Assembly (NCBI GenBank): GCA_910575435.1
Contig: CAJTGI010000018.1
Span: 1 to 62,052, forward strand
DNA: 62,052 nt
Source of the DNA: Clostridiaceae bacterium
GTDB lineage: Bacteria > Bacillota > Clostridia > Lachnospirales > Lachnospiraceae
Direction: 5' to 3'
The position numbers and the translations under genes were made by a program. Shown piece after piece: positions 1 through 8,432 of this stretch. Positions within the stretch are counted from its first letter, which is position 1, and each line of letters begins with the position of its first letter. Under the pieces are notes generated by a model. It made no database searches, was not told where the DNA came from, and worked only from the letters and a program-made list of their open reading frames with translations.

Positions 1-675
1 CCCCAAAAACTACATCAACGGCTGATCATTACTTATTCCCCGAAGTATGCACGCTACCAAAAAGTGATACGTGAGAAACAGGTAGAACGTGCTGAAAAAA
101 TGATCGCTTCCGGAAATGCCAAGAAGCAGCGTAAAAATCCAAATGATCCGGGAAGGTTTATTGGTGCTGTTGCTGTCACGGATGATGGCGAAAAAGCGAA
201 AGTGCATAGTTTCCTTGACGAGAACAAAATCGCAGATGAGGCATTATATGATGGCTTATATGCGGTGTGTACAGATTTGCTGGACGATGATGTGAGTGAT
301 ATCCTCAAAGTCAGCGAAGGGCGATGGCAGATCGAGGAATGCTTCCGGATCATGAAGACAGACTTTGCGGCAAGACCTGTTTATCTGCAAGACGAGAATA
401 GGATCAAAGCCCACTTTCTCATATGTTTTTTAGCACTTTTGACGTATCGTGTTTTGGAAAGGAAACTGGATTTTAATTATACTTGCGAAGAAATCCTGGA
501 AACTTTAAGGTCAATGAACTTTGCAGGGATACAGGAGCAGGGATTCATTCCCTTATATAAACGGCTAAAGATCACGGATGATTTGCACGAAGCCTGCGGT
601 TTTCGGACAGACTATCAGTTTATAACAAAAAGCCAGATGAAAACAATCCAGAAAAAAAGTAAAGGCAGAGAATAA
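1..675 (+). CDS. IS1634/IS4-like transposase, 5' end outside the window
   Basis: DDE transposase that would cut and rejoin the ends of an insertion sequence. The reading frame is open from base 1, so the N-terminal part lies outside the window and only about 224 C-terminal residues are seen. The stretch containing RWQIEECFRIMKTDF is the conserved region that carries the last catalytic acid (Glu) in IS4/IS1634 enzymes, and it is followed by KAHFLICFLALL, also typical of this group. The preceding YSPKYARYQK and lysine-rich segment fit IS1634-type proteins. Whether the element is complete cannot be judged because its left end is missing. Family placement is from recall of motifs, not a search. 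Confidence 0.8.
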   Translation, partial: PQKLHQRLIITYSPKYARYQKVIREKQVERAEKMIASGNAKKQRKNPNDPGRFIGAVAVTDDGEKAKVHSFLDENKIADEALYDGLYAVCTDLLDDDVSDILKVSEGRWQIEECFRIMKTDFAARPVYLQDENRIKAHFLICFLALLTYRVLERKLDFNYTCEEILETLRSMNFAGIQEQGFIPLYKRLKITDDLHEACGFRTDYQFITKSQMKTIQKKSKGRE

Positions 676-700
676 AATACTATGGTCCGTGACAAAAGAA

Positions 701-744
701 AAAATCGCTGTATGCCCTATATTTATTAGGATTACAGCGATTTT
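701..744 (+). terminator. Inverted repeat after the transposase, probable terminator
   Basis: A perfect 12-bp inverted repeat (AAAATCGCTGTA at 701-712 and its complement at 733-744) sits 26 bases after the transposase stop and runs into T-rich sequence. It probably ends transposase transcription and works in both directions; it could also lie at the right end of the IS. Confidence 0.55.
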
Positions 745-871
745 ATTTCTTATAAACTGTCAAAGACAGGATTATATAGTTTTTACATGGAAACCGCAAG
801 ATTATATAGAAAAAATTCGACTTTTTTCACAGGTTTTACACATTTGCTTGCTAAACTGTGAATAGTTCCAG

Positions 872-900
872 TGTACAAATCAAGAATTGCTTGGTATAAT
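872..900 (+). promoter_or_regulatory. SigA-type promoter of htrA
   Basis: A -35-like TGTACA (872-877), 17-base spacer and perfect TATAAT (895-900) preceded by TGG, which makes an extended -10. It lies 37 bases before the htrA start, with an AGGAGG ribosome binding site in between. Confidence 0.6.
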
Positions 901-937
901 TGGTCTGAAGTGAGAATATTAGGAGGAGGAAAGGGAG

Positions 938-2845
938 ATGGAAGAGCGCAGAGAAGATAGCAATGCAGAATATACCGGCGAATACGGAAATGCGATACAG
1001 GGAGATTACCAGGAGGATAGCACATACCGCTATGCCTACAGTGACAGAGATGAGACGGCCCATTCGGGAGATTATTATGCCAGTGCGGAGGATAATGGCC
1101 CGGGGGCTAGTTCAGATGAGAATGGAGCCATTGGCGGGAGCGATGATGCCACGGCATTTGGAGATAAAGAAGAGAAGGCAGGCTCCGGACTGGGAGACAG
1201 TGGAAGCCAGGAATGGAATGGCTATGGCGGAAGCCTGCAGGGAAGGGATGATAGCGGGGCTTCCCAGGGAAATATATTTGGCGGAACTTCCCAGGGAAAC
1301 GCCTTTGGAGGCGATTCATCAGGAAATGGCTATGGCGGAAGTCCCTATGGAGGCAATTTTTCAGGAAATGCCTATTACGGGCAATCGCCAAAGCCTCCGA
1401 AAGCATCTGTCTCTTTTGGCAAAAAGATGCTTGCCACAGTGGCATGCGCAGTTGTCTTTGGCTTGGTTGCCGGAATCTTCTTTAATGGTTTCAATTACTT
1501 TGCAAGCAGGGTAGAAAGGGCTGCCACAGGTACGAGAGAATTGGATAATACTACCGTAACTGATCAGGGTGATAAGAAGGCTGGCGATGAGAAGGAAGAT
1601 CAGGCCAACCCTTCGGATACGGCGGAAAAGAAGGATGTGGCGGCTATTGCTGAGCAGGCTATGCCGGCAGTGGTGGCTATTACCAGCACCTCCCAGGGCG
1701 CAGATTATTATGACCTGTTCGGCCAGCGTTATCAGGGGAGGGAAGCCACTAGCAGCGGTACCGGATTTATCGTGGGCCAGAATGACAAGGAATTGCTTAT
1801 CGCCACCAACAATCACGTGGTAGACGGGGCAAAGACCATATCCGTACAGTTCATAGATGGGGAGATTTATGAGGCAAAGGAAAAGGGGGCAGATTCTTCT
1901 AATGACCTGGCAGTGGTGGCGGTAACGGTCTCTTCCGTGAAAAAGACCACTATGGAAAAGATAAAAATTGCAGATTTGGGCAATTCTGACAAGGCAAAGG
2001 TTGGCGAGATGGTGATTGCCATCGGAAATGCCTTGGGTTACGGACAATCTGTGACCGTGGGATATATCAGTGCCAAGGACAGGGAGATTACAGAGTCGGA
2101 TGAGTCTGGACAGAGTGTAGGAAATAAGATTAAAGCGATTCAGACAGATGCCGCAATCAACCCGGGAAATAGCGGGGGCGCGCTGATTAATATGCAGGGG
2201 CAGGTTATTGGCATCAATTCTGCCAAGATTGCCGCTTCTTCCGTAGAGGGTGTGGGTTACGCCATCCCCATTTCCGTGGCTACGCCTATTATTGACGAAC
2301 TGATGAATAAAGAGATCTTGAATGAGGACGAGAAAGGATATCTGGGAATTTCCGGCACTGAGGTAACGCAGCAGGTGACGATGTATAACATGCCTTATGG
2401 CGTTTATGTGAAAGAAGTTGCCAAAGGCGGCGCCGCCGAGAAGGGCGGTATCAAGGCAGGGGATGTAATCACCGCTGTCAACAAAGTAGAAGTCACTACC
2501 ATGGAAAGCCTGCAGGAAAAAGTCAATAGCTACCGCAAGGGCACGAAGGTGGAAGTTACCGTCCAACGCAGCAACAATGGGGAATATAAGGCCAAGAAAC
2601 TGACGGTGACCCTGCAAGGAAAAGAATCATTGGATAGTCTGTCCGATGGAAGCGACACTGGAAGCAATGATTCTGCCGGGGGCAATAATGGCTCTAACGG
2701 AAACGATGGGTCCAGTGGAGGGAACAATGGCTCTAATGGCGACAATGGCTCCAACGGGGGAAATAACGGATCAGGCGGAAACGAAGGCATCCCTGGGGAA
2801 GATGGTACAGATGATTTCGGCAGTTTTTGGGATTTCTTCCGATAG
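938..2845 (+). CDS. htrA: Membrane-anchored HtrA/DegP-like serine protease with PDZ domain
   Basis: Envelope quality-control protease, 635 residues. Residues 1-155 are a hydrophilic Gly/Asn/Ser-rich segment, 164-186 a single membrane helix, and the trypsin-like domain follows. The catalytic triad is visible as His293 (TNNHVVDG), Asp323 (SNDLAVV) and Ser412 (NPGNSGGAL). A PDZ domain spans roughly 445-550 and the tail is a low-complexity Asn/Gly/Ser stretch. With the helix after a long N-terminal part, the N terminus should be cytosolic and the protease outside, as in Bacillus HtrA/HtrB. The start ATG follows GGAGGAAAG at good spacing and a likely promoter lies just upstream. The long glycine-rich cytosolic N terminus is longer than in Bacillus homologues. 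Stress control is inferred from the family, not visible. Confidence 0.93.
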   Translation: MEERREDSNAEYTGEYGNAIQGDYQEDSTYRYAYSDRDETAHSGDYYASAEDNGPGASSDENGAIGGSDDATAFGDKEEKAGSGLGDSGSQEWNGYGGSLQGRDDSGASQGNIFGGTSQGNAFGGDSSGNGYGGSPYGGNFSGNAYYGQSPKPPKASVSFGKKMLATVACAVVFGLVAGIFFNGFNYFASRVERAATGTRELDNTTVTDQGDKKAGDEKEDQANPSDTAEKKDVAAIAEQAMPAVVAITSTSQGADYYDLFGQRYQGREATSSGTGFIVGQNDKELLIATNNHVVDGAKTISVQFIDGEIYEAKEKGADSSNDLAVVAVTVSSVKKTTMEKIKIADLGNSDKAKVGEMVIAIGNALGYGQSVTVGYISAKDREITESDESGQSVGNKIKAIQTDAAINPGNSGGALINMQGQVIGINSAKIAASSVEGVGYAIPISVATPIIDELMNKEILNEDEKGYLGISGTEVTQQVTMYNMPYGVYVKEVAKGGAAEKGGIKAGDVITAVNKVEVTTMESLQEKVNSYRKGTKVEVTVQRSNNGEYKAKKLTVTLQGKESLDSLSDGSDTGSNDSAGGNNGSNGNDGSSGGNNGSNGDNGSNGGNNGSGGNEGIPGEDGTDDFGSFWDFFR

Positions 2846-2983
2846 ATAGACTTAAGTGAATTTATGACATGGAGCATGTTCGGAATCCTCGCCTTTCATT
2901 GGCCGTGATCCGCAATATTTTTCCCGGCAGAGGATAGGGGCGAAACAGAATTTGCAAAGAGAGGACTGGCGTAAGACAAGTTG

Positions 2984-5005
2984 ATGCGTGAGGAGGATGC
3001 ATTGGCTGGCGCGGCACAGGAAGAGCAGGTGGGGCGAAAGCTGATGCAAGCGGAAGATAAGGCATTGGAAAAAGAGATTGAGGACGGGGAAACGTCCGCT
3101 GGAACAGAAAGCCGGACACGGCGGGTGATGGAACACCCGCTGTACCAAGCCGGCTTTTTTGTCATATATTCCTATGCTCAATTCATGGCGTTGGAATTGT
3201 TCTTTGACGTACTCTTTACAGAGTATGGGTTAGAATTGCAGATGAAAAACGTGGCATTGATCATGGGAATCAATTTAATCCTTTTGGGGGTTTTTCATGG
3301 TCTCCGCACTGCGCTTTCCGTATCTCAGATTCTTTTTCTGCTGGTGGGGATTGCCAATTATTTTGTCATTCTCTTTCGGGGGTATGGAATTGTATTTATG
3401 GATGTGTATGCGCTGGACACGGCGGCTACGGTGGCAGGAAATTATCGGTACGAAATAGATGCCGCTTTTGTGGCGGGCATGATTGGGTGCTTGGCGTTGC
3501 TTGCGGCTGCCAGAGTCTTTCTGCCGGGGAGGAAGCATGCCTATGCTACTCCCCGATATTTATTTGCCTCCCTGGCAGGAATCGGGTGCAGTCTGGCATT
3601 TTTTTTGTGGATTGGCACGGACGTAGTATTTTTTCAGGGAGTGACTTCCCTCAGTTGGGATCACAACATCGGCATGCGGGAGAATGGCTATCTTCTCTAT
3701 TTTGCCGCCAATGCGGGAAAAGCAACTGTGGAAGAGCCGGCAGGATATTCTTTGAAGAGGGTGCGGGAGATTCTAGACCCCTATCTTTCCCAGGAGAAAA
3801 TCAGCAAAAAGCGGGAAAGGAAACCGAATTTGATTATGATTATGAATGAGTCGTTTTCAAATCTGGAAGTGCTTGGCCGGATTGATACCAACAAGCCCGT
3901 GATGCCCTTTTATGATAGTTTGGAGAAGAATGCAGTCAAGGGATATGCTCATTCTTCCGTGTATGGAGGATATACGTCAAATTCTGAATTTGAATTTCTC
4001 ACAGGTGCCACCAAGGCATTTTTGCCTGGAAATCCCTATCTGCAATATTTAGATGGGAAAATTCCCAATCTTGTCACCAATTTGAAAGAGCAGGGCTATG
4101 GGGATGTGATTGCCATGCATCCATATAAGCCGTCGGGATACAGCAGGAACACGGTCTATCCTTTGCTGGGCTTTGATCGTTTTTTATCTTTGGAGGACTT
4201 TCCACAGAGGAATTTGATTCGGGGATATGTGGGGGACCGGGAAAATTATCAGAAGATTGAAGAATTGTATCAGGGGAGGGCAACGGATGCTCCTTTTTGC
4301 GTGTTTGATGTGACAATGCAGAATCATAATCCCTATGATGACAGGGATTATGTCCCTGATTGCCCGATTAAGGTGACTAACTTTATCGCTTCTTCCAGCA
4401 CGGAGCAGTATTTGTCCCTGATGCGGGAGTCGGACCGGGCATTGGAGCAGTTGGTAAAGTATTTTGAAGAGGTGGAGGAGCCTACGGTCATTTTGCTGTT
4501 CGGAGACCACCAGCCCCACCTCTCTGATGATTTTTATGAAGAGGTGATGGGGAAGAAACCAGATTTTTTCAGCCAGGAGGAGGTGATGGAAAAACATCTG
4601 GTTCCTTATATGATTTGGGCCAATTACCAGATTCCCCAGGGGGAGGCGGAGCAGATGTCATTGAATTACTTGTCCAAGTTATTGCTGGAGACTGCCGGGC
4701 TGGAGATGACGGCTTATGACCGTTTTTTGGAGGATGTTCGCAAAAAACTGCCTTCTGTCAGCGCAAGCGGATATTATGACCGGGAGGGAAGGCTACATCA
4801 ACATGAGGATGGTCGGTCTGGCGAGGTGACGATGAAAATTCCTAGCGGGGGCGGGCATCTGTCTGGGGATGGTGCGACAGATCAAGGCGATGATAAGGTG
4901 GATGGGGAGGCAATGGAACTTCTGCGGGATTACGAGATGGTGCAGTATCACTATTTGTTTGGCGGGGAGGAGCGCATGGAGGAATATTTTCGCCTAAAAG
5001 AATGA
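2984..5005 (+). CDS. LTA synthase family (sulfatase-fold) membrane protein
   Basis: Probable polyglycerolphosphate (lipoteichoic acid-type) synthase: polytopic membrane N-terminal half with about five helices and an extracellular alkaline-phosphatase-fold domain. Metal and catalytic residues of the LtaS family can be placed: Glu289 (PNLIMIMNESF), the nucleophile-position Thr331 in GGYTSNSEFEF, and Asp508-His509 in LLFGDHQPH. The C terminus is hydrophilic. The start is uncertain: ATG 2984 has no close ribosome binding site, while TTG 3002 lies five bases after AGGAGG. Length of about 670 fits the family. It follows htrA by 138 bases without an obvious terminator, so cotranscription of two envelope genes is possible. 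It could equally be a phosphoglycerol transferase for another polymer. Confidence 0.85.
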   Translation: MREEDALAGAAQEEQVGRKLMQAEDKALEKEIEDGETSAGTESRTRRVMEHPLYQAGFFVIYSYAQFMALELFFDVLFTEYGLELQMKNVALIMGINLILLGVFHGLRTALSVSQILFLLVGIANYFVILFRGYGIVFMDVYALDTAATVAGNYRYEIDAAFVAGMIGCLALLAAARVFLPGRKHAYATPRYLFASLAGIGCSLAFFLWIGTDVVFFQGVTSLSWDHNIGMRENGYLLYFAANAGKATVEEPAGYSLKRVREILDPYLSQEKISKKRERKPNLIMIMNESFSNLEVLGRIDTNKPVMPFYDSLEKNAVKGYAHSSVYGGYTSNSEFEFLTGATKAFLPGNPYLQYLDGKIPNLVTNLKEQGYGDVIAMHPYKPSGYSRNTVYPLLGFDRFLSLEDFPQRNLIRGYVGDRENYQKIEELYQGRATDAPFCVFDVTMQNHNPYDDRDYVPDCPIKVTNFIASSSTEQYLSLMRESDRALEQLVKYFEEVEEPTVILLFGDHQPHLSDDFYEEVMGKKPDFFSQEEVMEKHLVPYMIWANYQIPQGEAEQMSLNYLSKLLLETAGLEMTAYDRFLEDVRKKLPSVSASGYYDREGRLHQHEDGRSGEVTMKIPSGGGHLSGDGATDQGDDKVDGEAMELLRDYEMVQYHYLFGGEERMEEYFRLKE

Positions 5006-5080
5006 AAAAGGATTGGAGGTGGATTTATTGCCAAAAATAAAGTAATATAGTATAAAACAGAATGGATTGGAGATGATGAA

Positions 5081-6436
5081 ATGTTATTAAAATATGTTGT
5101 CAGCAATTACAAATCAATAGGTTATCCGTTAGAGTTCAGCATGTTTCCAACATCTGAAAATATAGATGAGAGATTAGTGAAAACGATTAATACAAAAGCA
5201 GGGAATTGGAAGGTGTTAAGAAGAGGGGGGTTTTTTGGCCCCAATGCTTCTGGAAAAACGTCTTTTGTGGAATCAATATATTTTGCTAGGAATTATATTG
5301 TGGATGGGATAAAAAGCGGGCAGGGTATAGGGATAGATCAGTTTAAGGGCGATATTGCGGAATTGGATGGCAAATCGACTTTTCAGTTTATGTTTTATCT
5401 GGATGATGAAGTGTATGAATATGGATTTACCATAGATGCGCAGCAGGTGCATGAAGAGTGGCTGATGATTTTAACGCAGAAGGATTTTCAGCCCATGTTT
5501 GTTCGTCAGACGCTGGAAGATGGCTTGACGCAGATTGAAATTGGATCGAAATTGGCGAGAAAGAACTCAAAGGGAAGAAATATCGCAGAAGTATTAAAGG
5601 ACGGCATGGGACAGAAGCAGAGAAATCAGCTTTTTTTATATAAATTGTATGATTATGGCGTTAAAAGAGCTGAGACAGTTGTGGAATGGTTTGAAAACAT
5701 TCAGGTGATTTTTCCCAATACTACTGTCCAGGGATTGCCCTTGAAAATGGATCGGGATGAGGATTTTAGAAAATTTATTTCAGAAGGTCTGAGGAGGATG
5801 GATACCGGCGTGACAGATATTTCCGTTGTAAGTAATAAAATGTTGTTTTCTGAGTTTATAGAGAAGTTTGACATTCCCGGTGAGATTATAAGAAAGATTG
5901 AGGAGAGCGGAAACGGTATTTTGAGCGTGGGAGGAAAGTATTTCATTTTTGGGGAAGGAGAGAGCAGGGGACCGGTTCTTATTCAGGTTAAGTTCAATCA
6001 TATGCTAAATGGAGACTGCGTGCCATTTAACATTGATGATGAGTCGGACGGTACGCAGCGGCTGGTGGATTTGCTGCCTATGTTGTTTACAATGGGAAGG
6101 AAAAATCAAAACATTTATTTTATAGATGAAATAGACCGTAGCCTTCATACGAAGTTGTCGCACTATCTATTGGGAGAATTTTTAAGGGGATGCGGGGATA
6201 CTTGCAATCAAATGGTTTATACCGCCCACGATGTGAATCTTATTGATTTGGAAGAATTTGGGCAGGATGAGATTTGGTTTGTGGAAAAAGATTATCAGGG
6301 AATGTCCCATCTAAAGCCCTTTTCGGATTTTCAAATTAAGGAGGGGCAGGATGCATTGAAGGCTTATTTGAATGGAAGATTTGGGGCGATTCCAGTGATA
6401 AAGAGGGAGCATTATGGCGATCATTTTGAAAACTAG
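5081..6436 (+). CDS. AAA/ABC-type ATPase (COG1106/AAA_15-like), first gene of an ATPase + RloB pair
   Basis: Cytosolic ATPase of the group that includes RloA, AbiL-type and OLD-like ATPases, 451 residues. Walker A is GPNASGKT at residues 53-60; the ABC-like signature is seen in ESDGTQRLVDLLP; Walker B is NIYFIDEIDRSLH and is followed by an H-loop-like YTAHDVNLID. The N-terminal LLKYVVSNYKSI is the usual first strand of this family. It overlaps the next gene, an RloB-like protein, by 23 bases, so the two are made together. Such pairs occur in restriction-linked and abortive-infection loci, where the ATPase is thought to sense phage and hold or release an effector. Defence function is inferred from this pairing; the sequence does not show the trigger. 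Confidence 0.85.
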   Translation: MLLKYVVSNYKSIGYPLEFSMFPTSENIDERLVKTINTKAGNWKVLRRGGFFGPNASGKTSFVESIYFARNYIVDGIKSGQGIGIDQFKGDIAELDGKSTFQFMFYLDDEVYEYGFTIDAQQVHEEWLMILTQKDFQPMFVRQTLEDGLTQIEIGSKLARKNSKGRNIAEVLKDGMGQKQRNQLFLYKLYDYGVKRAETVVEWFENIQVIFPNTTVQGLPLKMDRDEDFRKFISEGLRRMDTGVTDISVVSNKMLFSEFIEKFDIPGEIIRKIEESGNGILSVGGKYFIFGEGESRGPVLIQVKFNHMLNGDCVPFNIDDESDGTQRLVDLLPMLFTMGRKNQNIYFIDEIDRSLHTKLSHYLLGEFLRGCGDTCNQMVYTAHDVNLIDLEEFGQDEIWFVEKDYQGMSHLKPFSDFQIKEGQDALKAYLNGRFGAIPVIKREHYGDHFEN

Positions 6437-7166
6437 GATACCGTGTACCCCGGAGAATCCTTACCGCAAGCATAGGCCAAGCACCAGCAAGATTATTTTT
6501 TTATCAACGGAGGGGCGTGTTACGGAAGAAGAATATTTTATATTGGTTCCCGGTTTTTTTGAAGGAATAGAAACAAAGATTCAGTTTATATCGGTTCAGG
6601 AGGATGCTATTCATACAAATGACGAGGATCTTACCCCGGAGCAGAAAAGCATGTTAGGAAAGAGCAAGCCAAAGCAACTTGTGGAGAAGATAGATCAGTT
6701 CAAAATGGAGCAGGCAGAAAAATATCAGTTTGATCAATATGAAGATGAATTTTGGATTGTGACAGATATCGATGACAATTTAAATGAAGATAAAATAGAG
6801 AAATTTCATGAAGCATTAGATGACTGCGATCATAAGGGATACGGATATGCCATTAGCAATCCCTTTTTTGAACTGTGGTTGCTGCTGCACCATGATGATG
6901 TCACGAGTGAAGACAGCGCATTTGCTGTTACAGATGTACATAATTATAAGAAGACAGCACATTTTAGGAAGCGACTGCGTGATTTGAAGGCTCCGCTGAT
7001 AGGTAAAAATAAAAAGCAGATAAAGGAGGAAGATTACACTAGGGATAAAGTTCTTCTGGCTGCTCAACGGGCAAAGGATCTTTATATTGAGGATGGGGAG
7101 CGATATCCAAAATATTTGGCAACTACTGTGTTTCGCCTCATTGATAAAATGTTAGAATTGTTGTAA
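6414..7166 (+). CDS. RloB-like protein, probable effector partner of the ATPase
   Basis: RloB family protein (Pfam RloB type), 250 residues. Family marks visible: IIFLSTEGRVTEEEYF near the N terminus, the acidic FWIVTDIDDN in the middle, and ISNPFFELWLLLHH. The early Glu and the Asp-x-Asp resemble the metal-binding layout of TOPRIM nucleases, which is why RloB proteins are suspected to be nucleases; this is inference. The start overlaps the ATPase gene by 23 bases and is preceded by AGAGGGAGC. Related pairings are AbiL and, in overall logic, the PARIS AriA/AriB pair. Low-complexity or transmembrane segments are absent, so the product is cytosolic. A run of hairpins follows directly. Confidence 0.8.
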   Translation: MAIILKTRIPCTPENPYRKHRPSTSKIIFLSTEGRVTEEEYFILVPGFFEGIETKIQFISVQEDAIHTNDEDLTPEQKSMLGKSKPKQLVEKIDQFKMEQAEKYQFDQYEDEFWIVTDIDDNLNEDKIEKFHEALDDCDHKGYGYAISNPFFELWLLLHHDDVTSEDSAFAVTDVHNYKKTAHFRKRLRDLKAPLIGKNKKQIKEEDYTRDKVLLAAQRAKDLYIEDGERYPKYLATTVFRLIDKMLELL

Positions 7167-7193
7167 CAGTTCAGCAGTCCATAGAATGCGAGG

Positions 7194-7404
7194 ATTTTTG
7201 ACATGCTTTTTGTCAAAAATATGAGTTTTACGGTGCCATTTTGCACGTTTTTTGCGCAAAATGTGTACAGCATTTATGCCACGGTTTCTGGCATAACCCA
7301 AGTTGCGAAGCGACTTGCAATATAAGTCCGTTGGGACTTATTATATCATCAACAGTGCTGAAAGCACTGCTGTGTAACTATGAAGCCGCAGGCTGAATAG
7401 TTAC
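7194..7404. other. Tandem array of seven different hairpins
   Basis: Within 211 bases there are seven non-overlapping inverted repeats in a row: 7194-7203/7211-7220, 7237-7244/7256-7263, 7274-7281/7289-7296, 7299-7306/7310-7317 (GAA loop), 7322-7329/7334-7341, 7353-7359/7363-7369 (GAA loop), and a nested one at 7374-7381/7397-7404 enclosing 7384-7387/7391-7394. Stems are 7-10 bp and all have different sequences, so this is not a repeat array of one unit. An eighth stem lies at 7480-7487/7496-7503. No protein-coding frame runs through it. The first hairpin could end transcription of the RloB gene; the rest looks like a structured RNA or a decayed mobile element. Confidence 0.6.
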
Positions 7405-7552
7405 GAATTGTTGCCATAGGTTGTGATTTACGGCCATTGGACTTGAAAAGTGGTCTGTTGCAGTAAGGTTTTAATAGTTATTTCTTAACGGTTCCTAAGA
7501 AATTCACAGTGACCATGGATAGCAATGAGGTCACAAATATTTCACACAATTA

Positions 7553-7579
7553 TTAGCACTCGCTCTTGACGAGTGCTAA
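7553..7579. promoter_or_regulatory. CIRCE operator (HrcA binding site)
   Basis: Exact match to the CIRCE consensus: TTAGCACTC (7553-7561), nine-base spacer, GAGTGCTAA (7571-7579). The palindrome extends further outward to 18 bp per arm (7544-7561 and 7571-7588). HrcA repressor binds here at low temperature, which places hsp20 and probably clpB in the HrcA heat-shock regulon. It overlaps the promoter. Confidence 0.95.
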
Positions 7580-7594
7580 TAATTGTGCTATAAC
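7566..7594 (+). promoter_or_regulatory. Heat-shock promoter overlapping CIRCE
   Basis: TTGACG (7566-7571), 17-base spacer, TATAAC (7589-7594). The -35 lies in the CIRCE spacer and right arm, so HrcA binding would block RNA polymerase. The predicted transcript has a leader of about 220 bases before hsp20. Confidence 0.85.
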
Positions 7595-7821
7595 ATAATC
7601 AGAGCAAGGGAAAACGTCCATAGGAAAGGCAGGAGGGTATCTTTACTGAAACGAAAGTTTTTGATACAAACTCGAAGAATTTGCATAACTTTTCTATGTA
7701 GGAGCAAATAATAACCCTGTGGTGAATTGGCAATTGATTATCACAGATATTGCTTTTTCCAAGTTCTTTAACAAAGAGTAGCGCAAAGCATTGGAAACAT
7801 GATTTAAAGGAGGAATGACTT

Positions 7822-8259
7822 ATGTTACTGCCGAGTATTTTTGGAGAAAATTTATTTGATGATTGGATGGACTTTTCATTTCCTTCGATTGACAAAGCCC
7901 TGTACGGAAAACGTTCCCACAACGTGATGAAGACAGACGTGAAGGAGACGGAAAATGGTTACGAGCTGGATATTGATTTGCCGGGATTTAAGAAGGATGA
8001 GGTGAATGCCCAGCTGGAGAATGGCTACCTTAAGATTGAGGCGGCAAAGAACGTGAACAACGATGAGAAAGATAAGAATGGGAAATATATCAGGAGAGAG
8101 CGATATGCGGGGACTATGAGCCGCAGCTTTTATGTGGGGGATGGCGTTTCCCAGGAGGAGATTCACGCGAAATTTGAGGATGGCATTCTGAAACTAGCCA
8201 TTCCTAAGAAAGACCCGAAGAAGGTGGAGGAAAAGAAATACATTGCCATCGAGGGATGA
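7822..8259 (+). CDS. Small heat-shock protein, Hsp20/alpha-crystallin family
   Basis: ATP-independent holdase chaperone of the cytosol, 145 residues. The alpha-crystallin domain covers about residues 35-135, with the conserved DIDLPGFKKDEV and ENGYLKIEA strands and the DGILKLAIPK region near the end. The start ATG follows AAAGGAGG at correct spacing. It is the first gene after a CIRCE-controlled promoter and is followed by clpB in the same direction 170 bases later, so unfolded proteins held by Hsp20 can be passed to the ClpB disaggregase. Confidence 0.95.
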   Translation: MLLPSIFGENLFDDWMDFSFPSIDKALYGKRSHNVMKTDVKETENGYELDIDLPGFKKDEVNAQLENGYLKIEAAKNVNNDEKDKNGKYIRRERYAGTMSRSFYVGDGVSQEEIHAKFEDGILKLAIPKKDPKKVEEKKYIAIEG

Positions 8260-8322
8260 GATTTATGAGAATCGCCTGATTCCGCTGGCAGGAATTGATA
8301 TTCGTGAGATATGGGACCCTGA

Positions 8323-8352
8323 TGCCGCCTTGTAGATTACCGCAAGGCGGCA
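8323..8352 (+). other. GC-rich hairpin between hsp20 and clpB
   Basis: Perfect 10-bp stem TGCCGCCTTG (8323-8332) with its complement at 8343-8352 and a 10-base loop. No T-run follows, so it is more likely an RNA-processing or stability element or attenuator than a full terminator; clpB could still be read from the CIRCE promoter. Confidence 0.5.
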
Positions 8353-8432
8353 ACTCATTGATGATTGGCGTACTGACATGGACATAGTGACGATGGCGAG
8401 AAAAATTCTAAGTAAGAATGGGGGGATTTAAT

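Noticed and set aside
1361-2617. Long minus-strand frame across htrA (over 400 codons)
   Set aside because: It is antisense to a protease with intact catalytic motifs, has no ribosome binding site and no recognisable protein.
7194-7404. CRISPR array or retron RNA
   Set aside because: The stems have different sequences and irregular spacing, with no repeat unit, cas gene or reverse transcriptase nearby.
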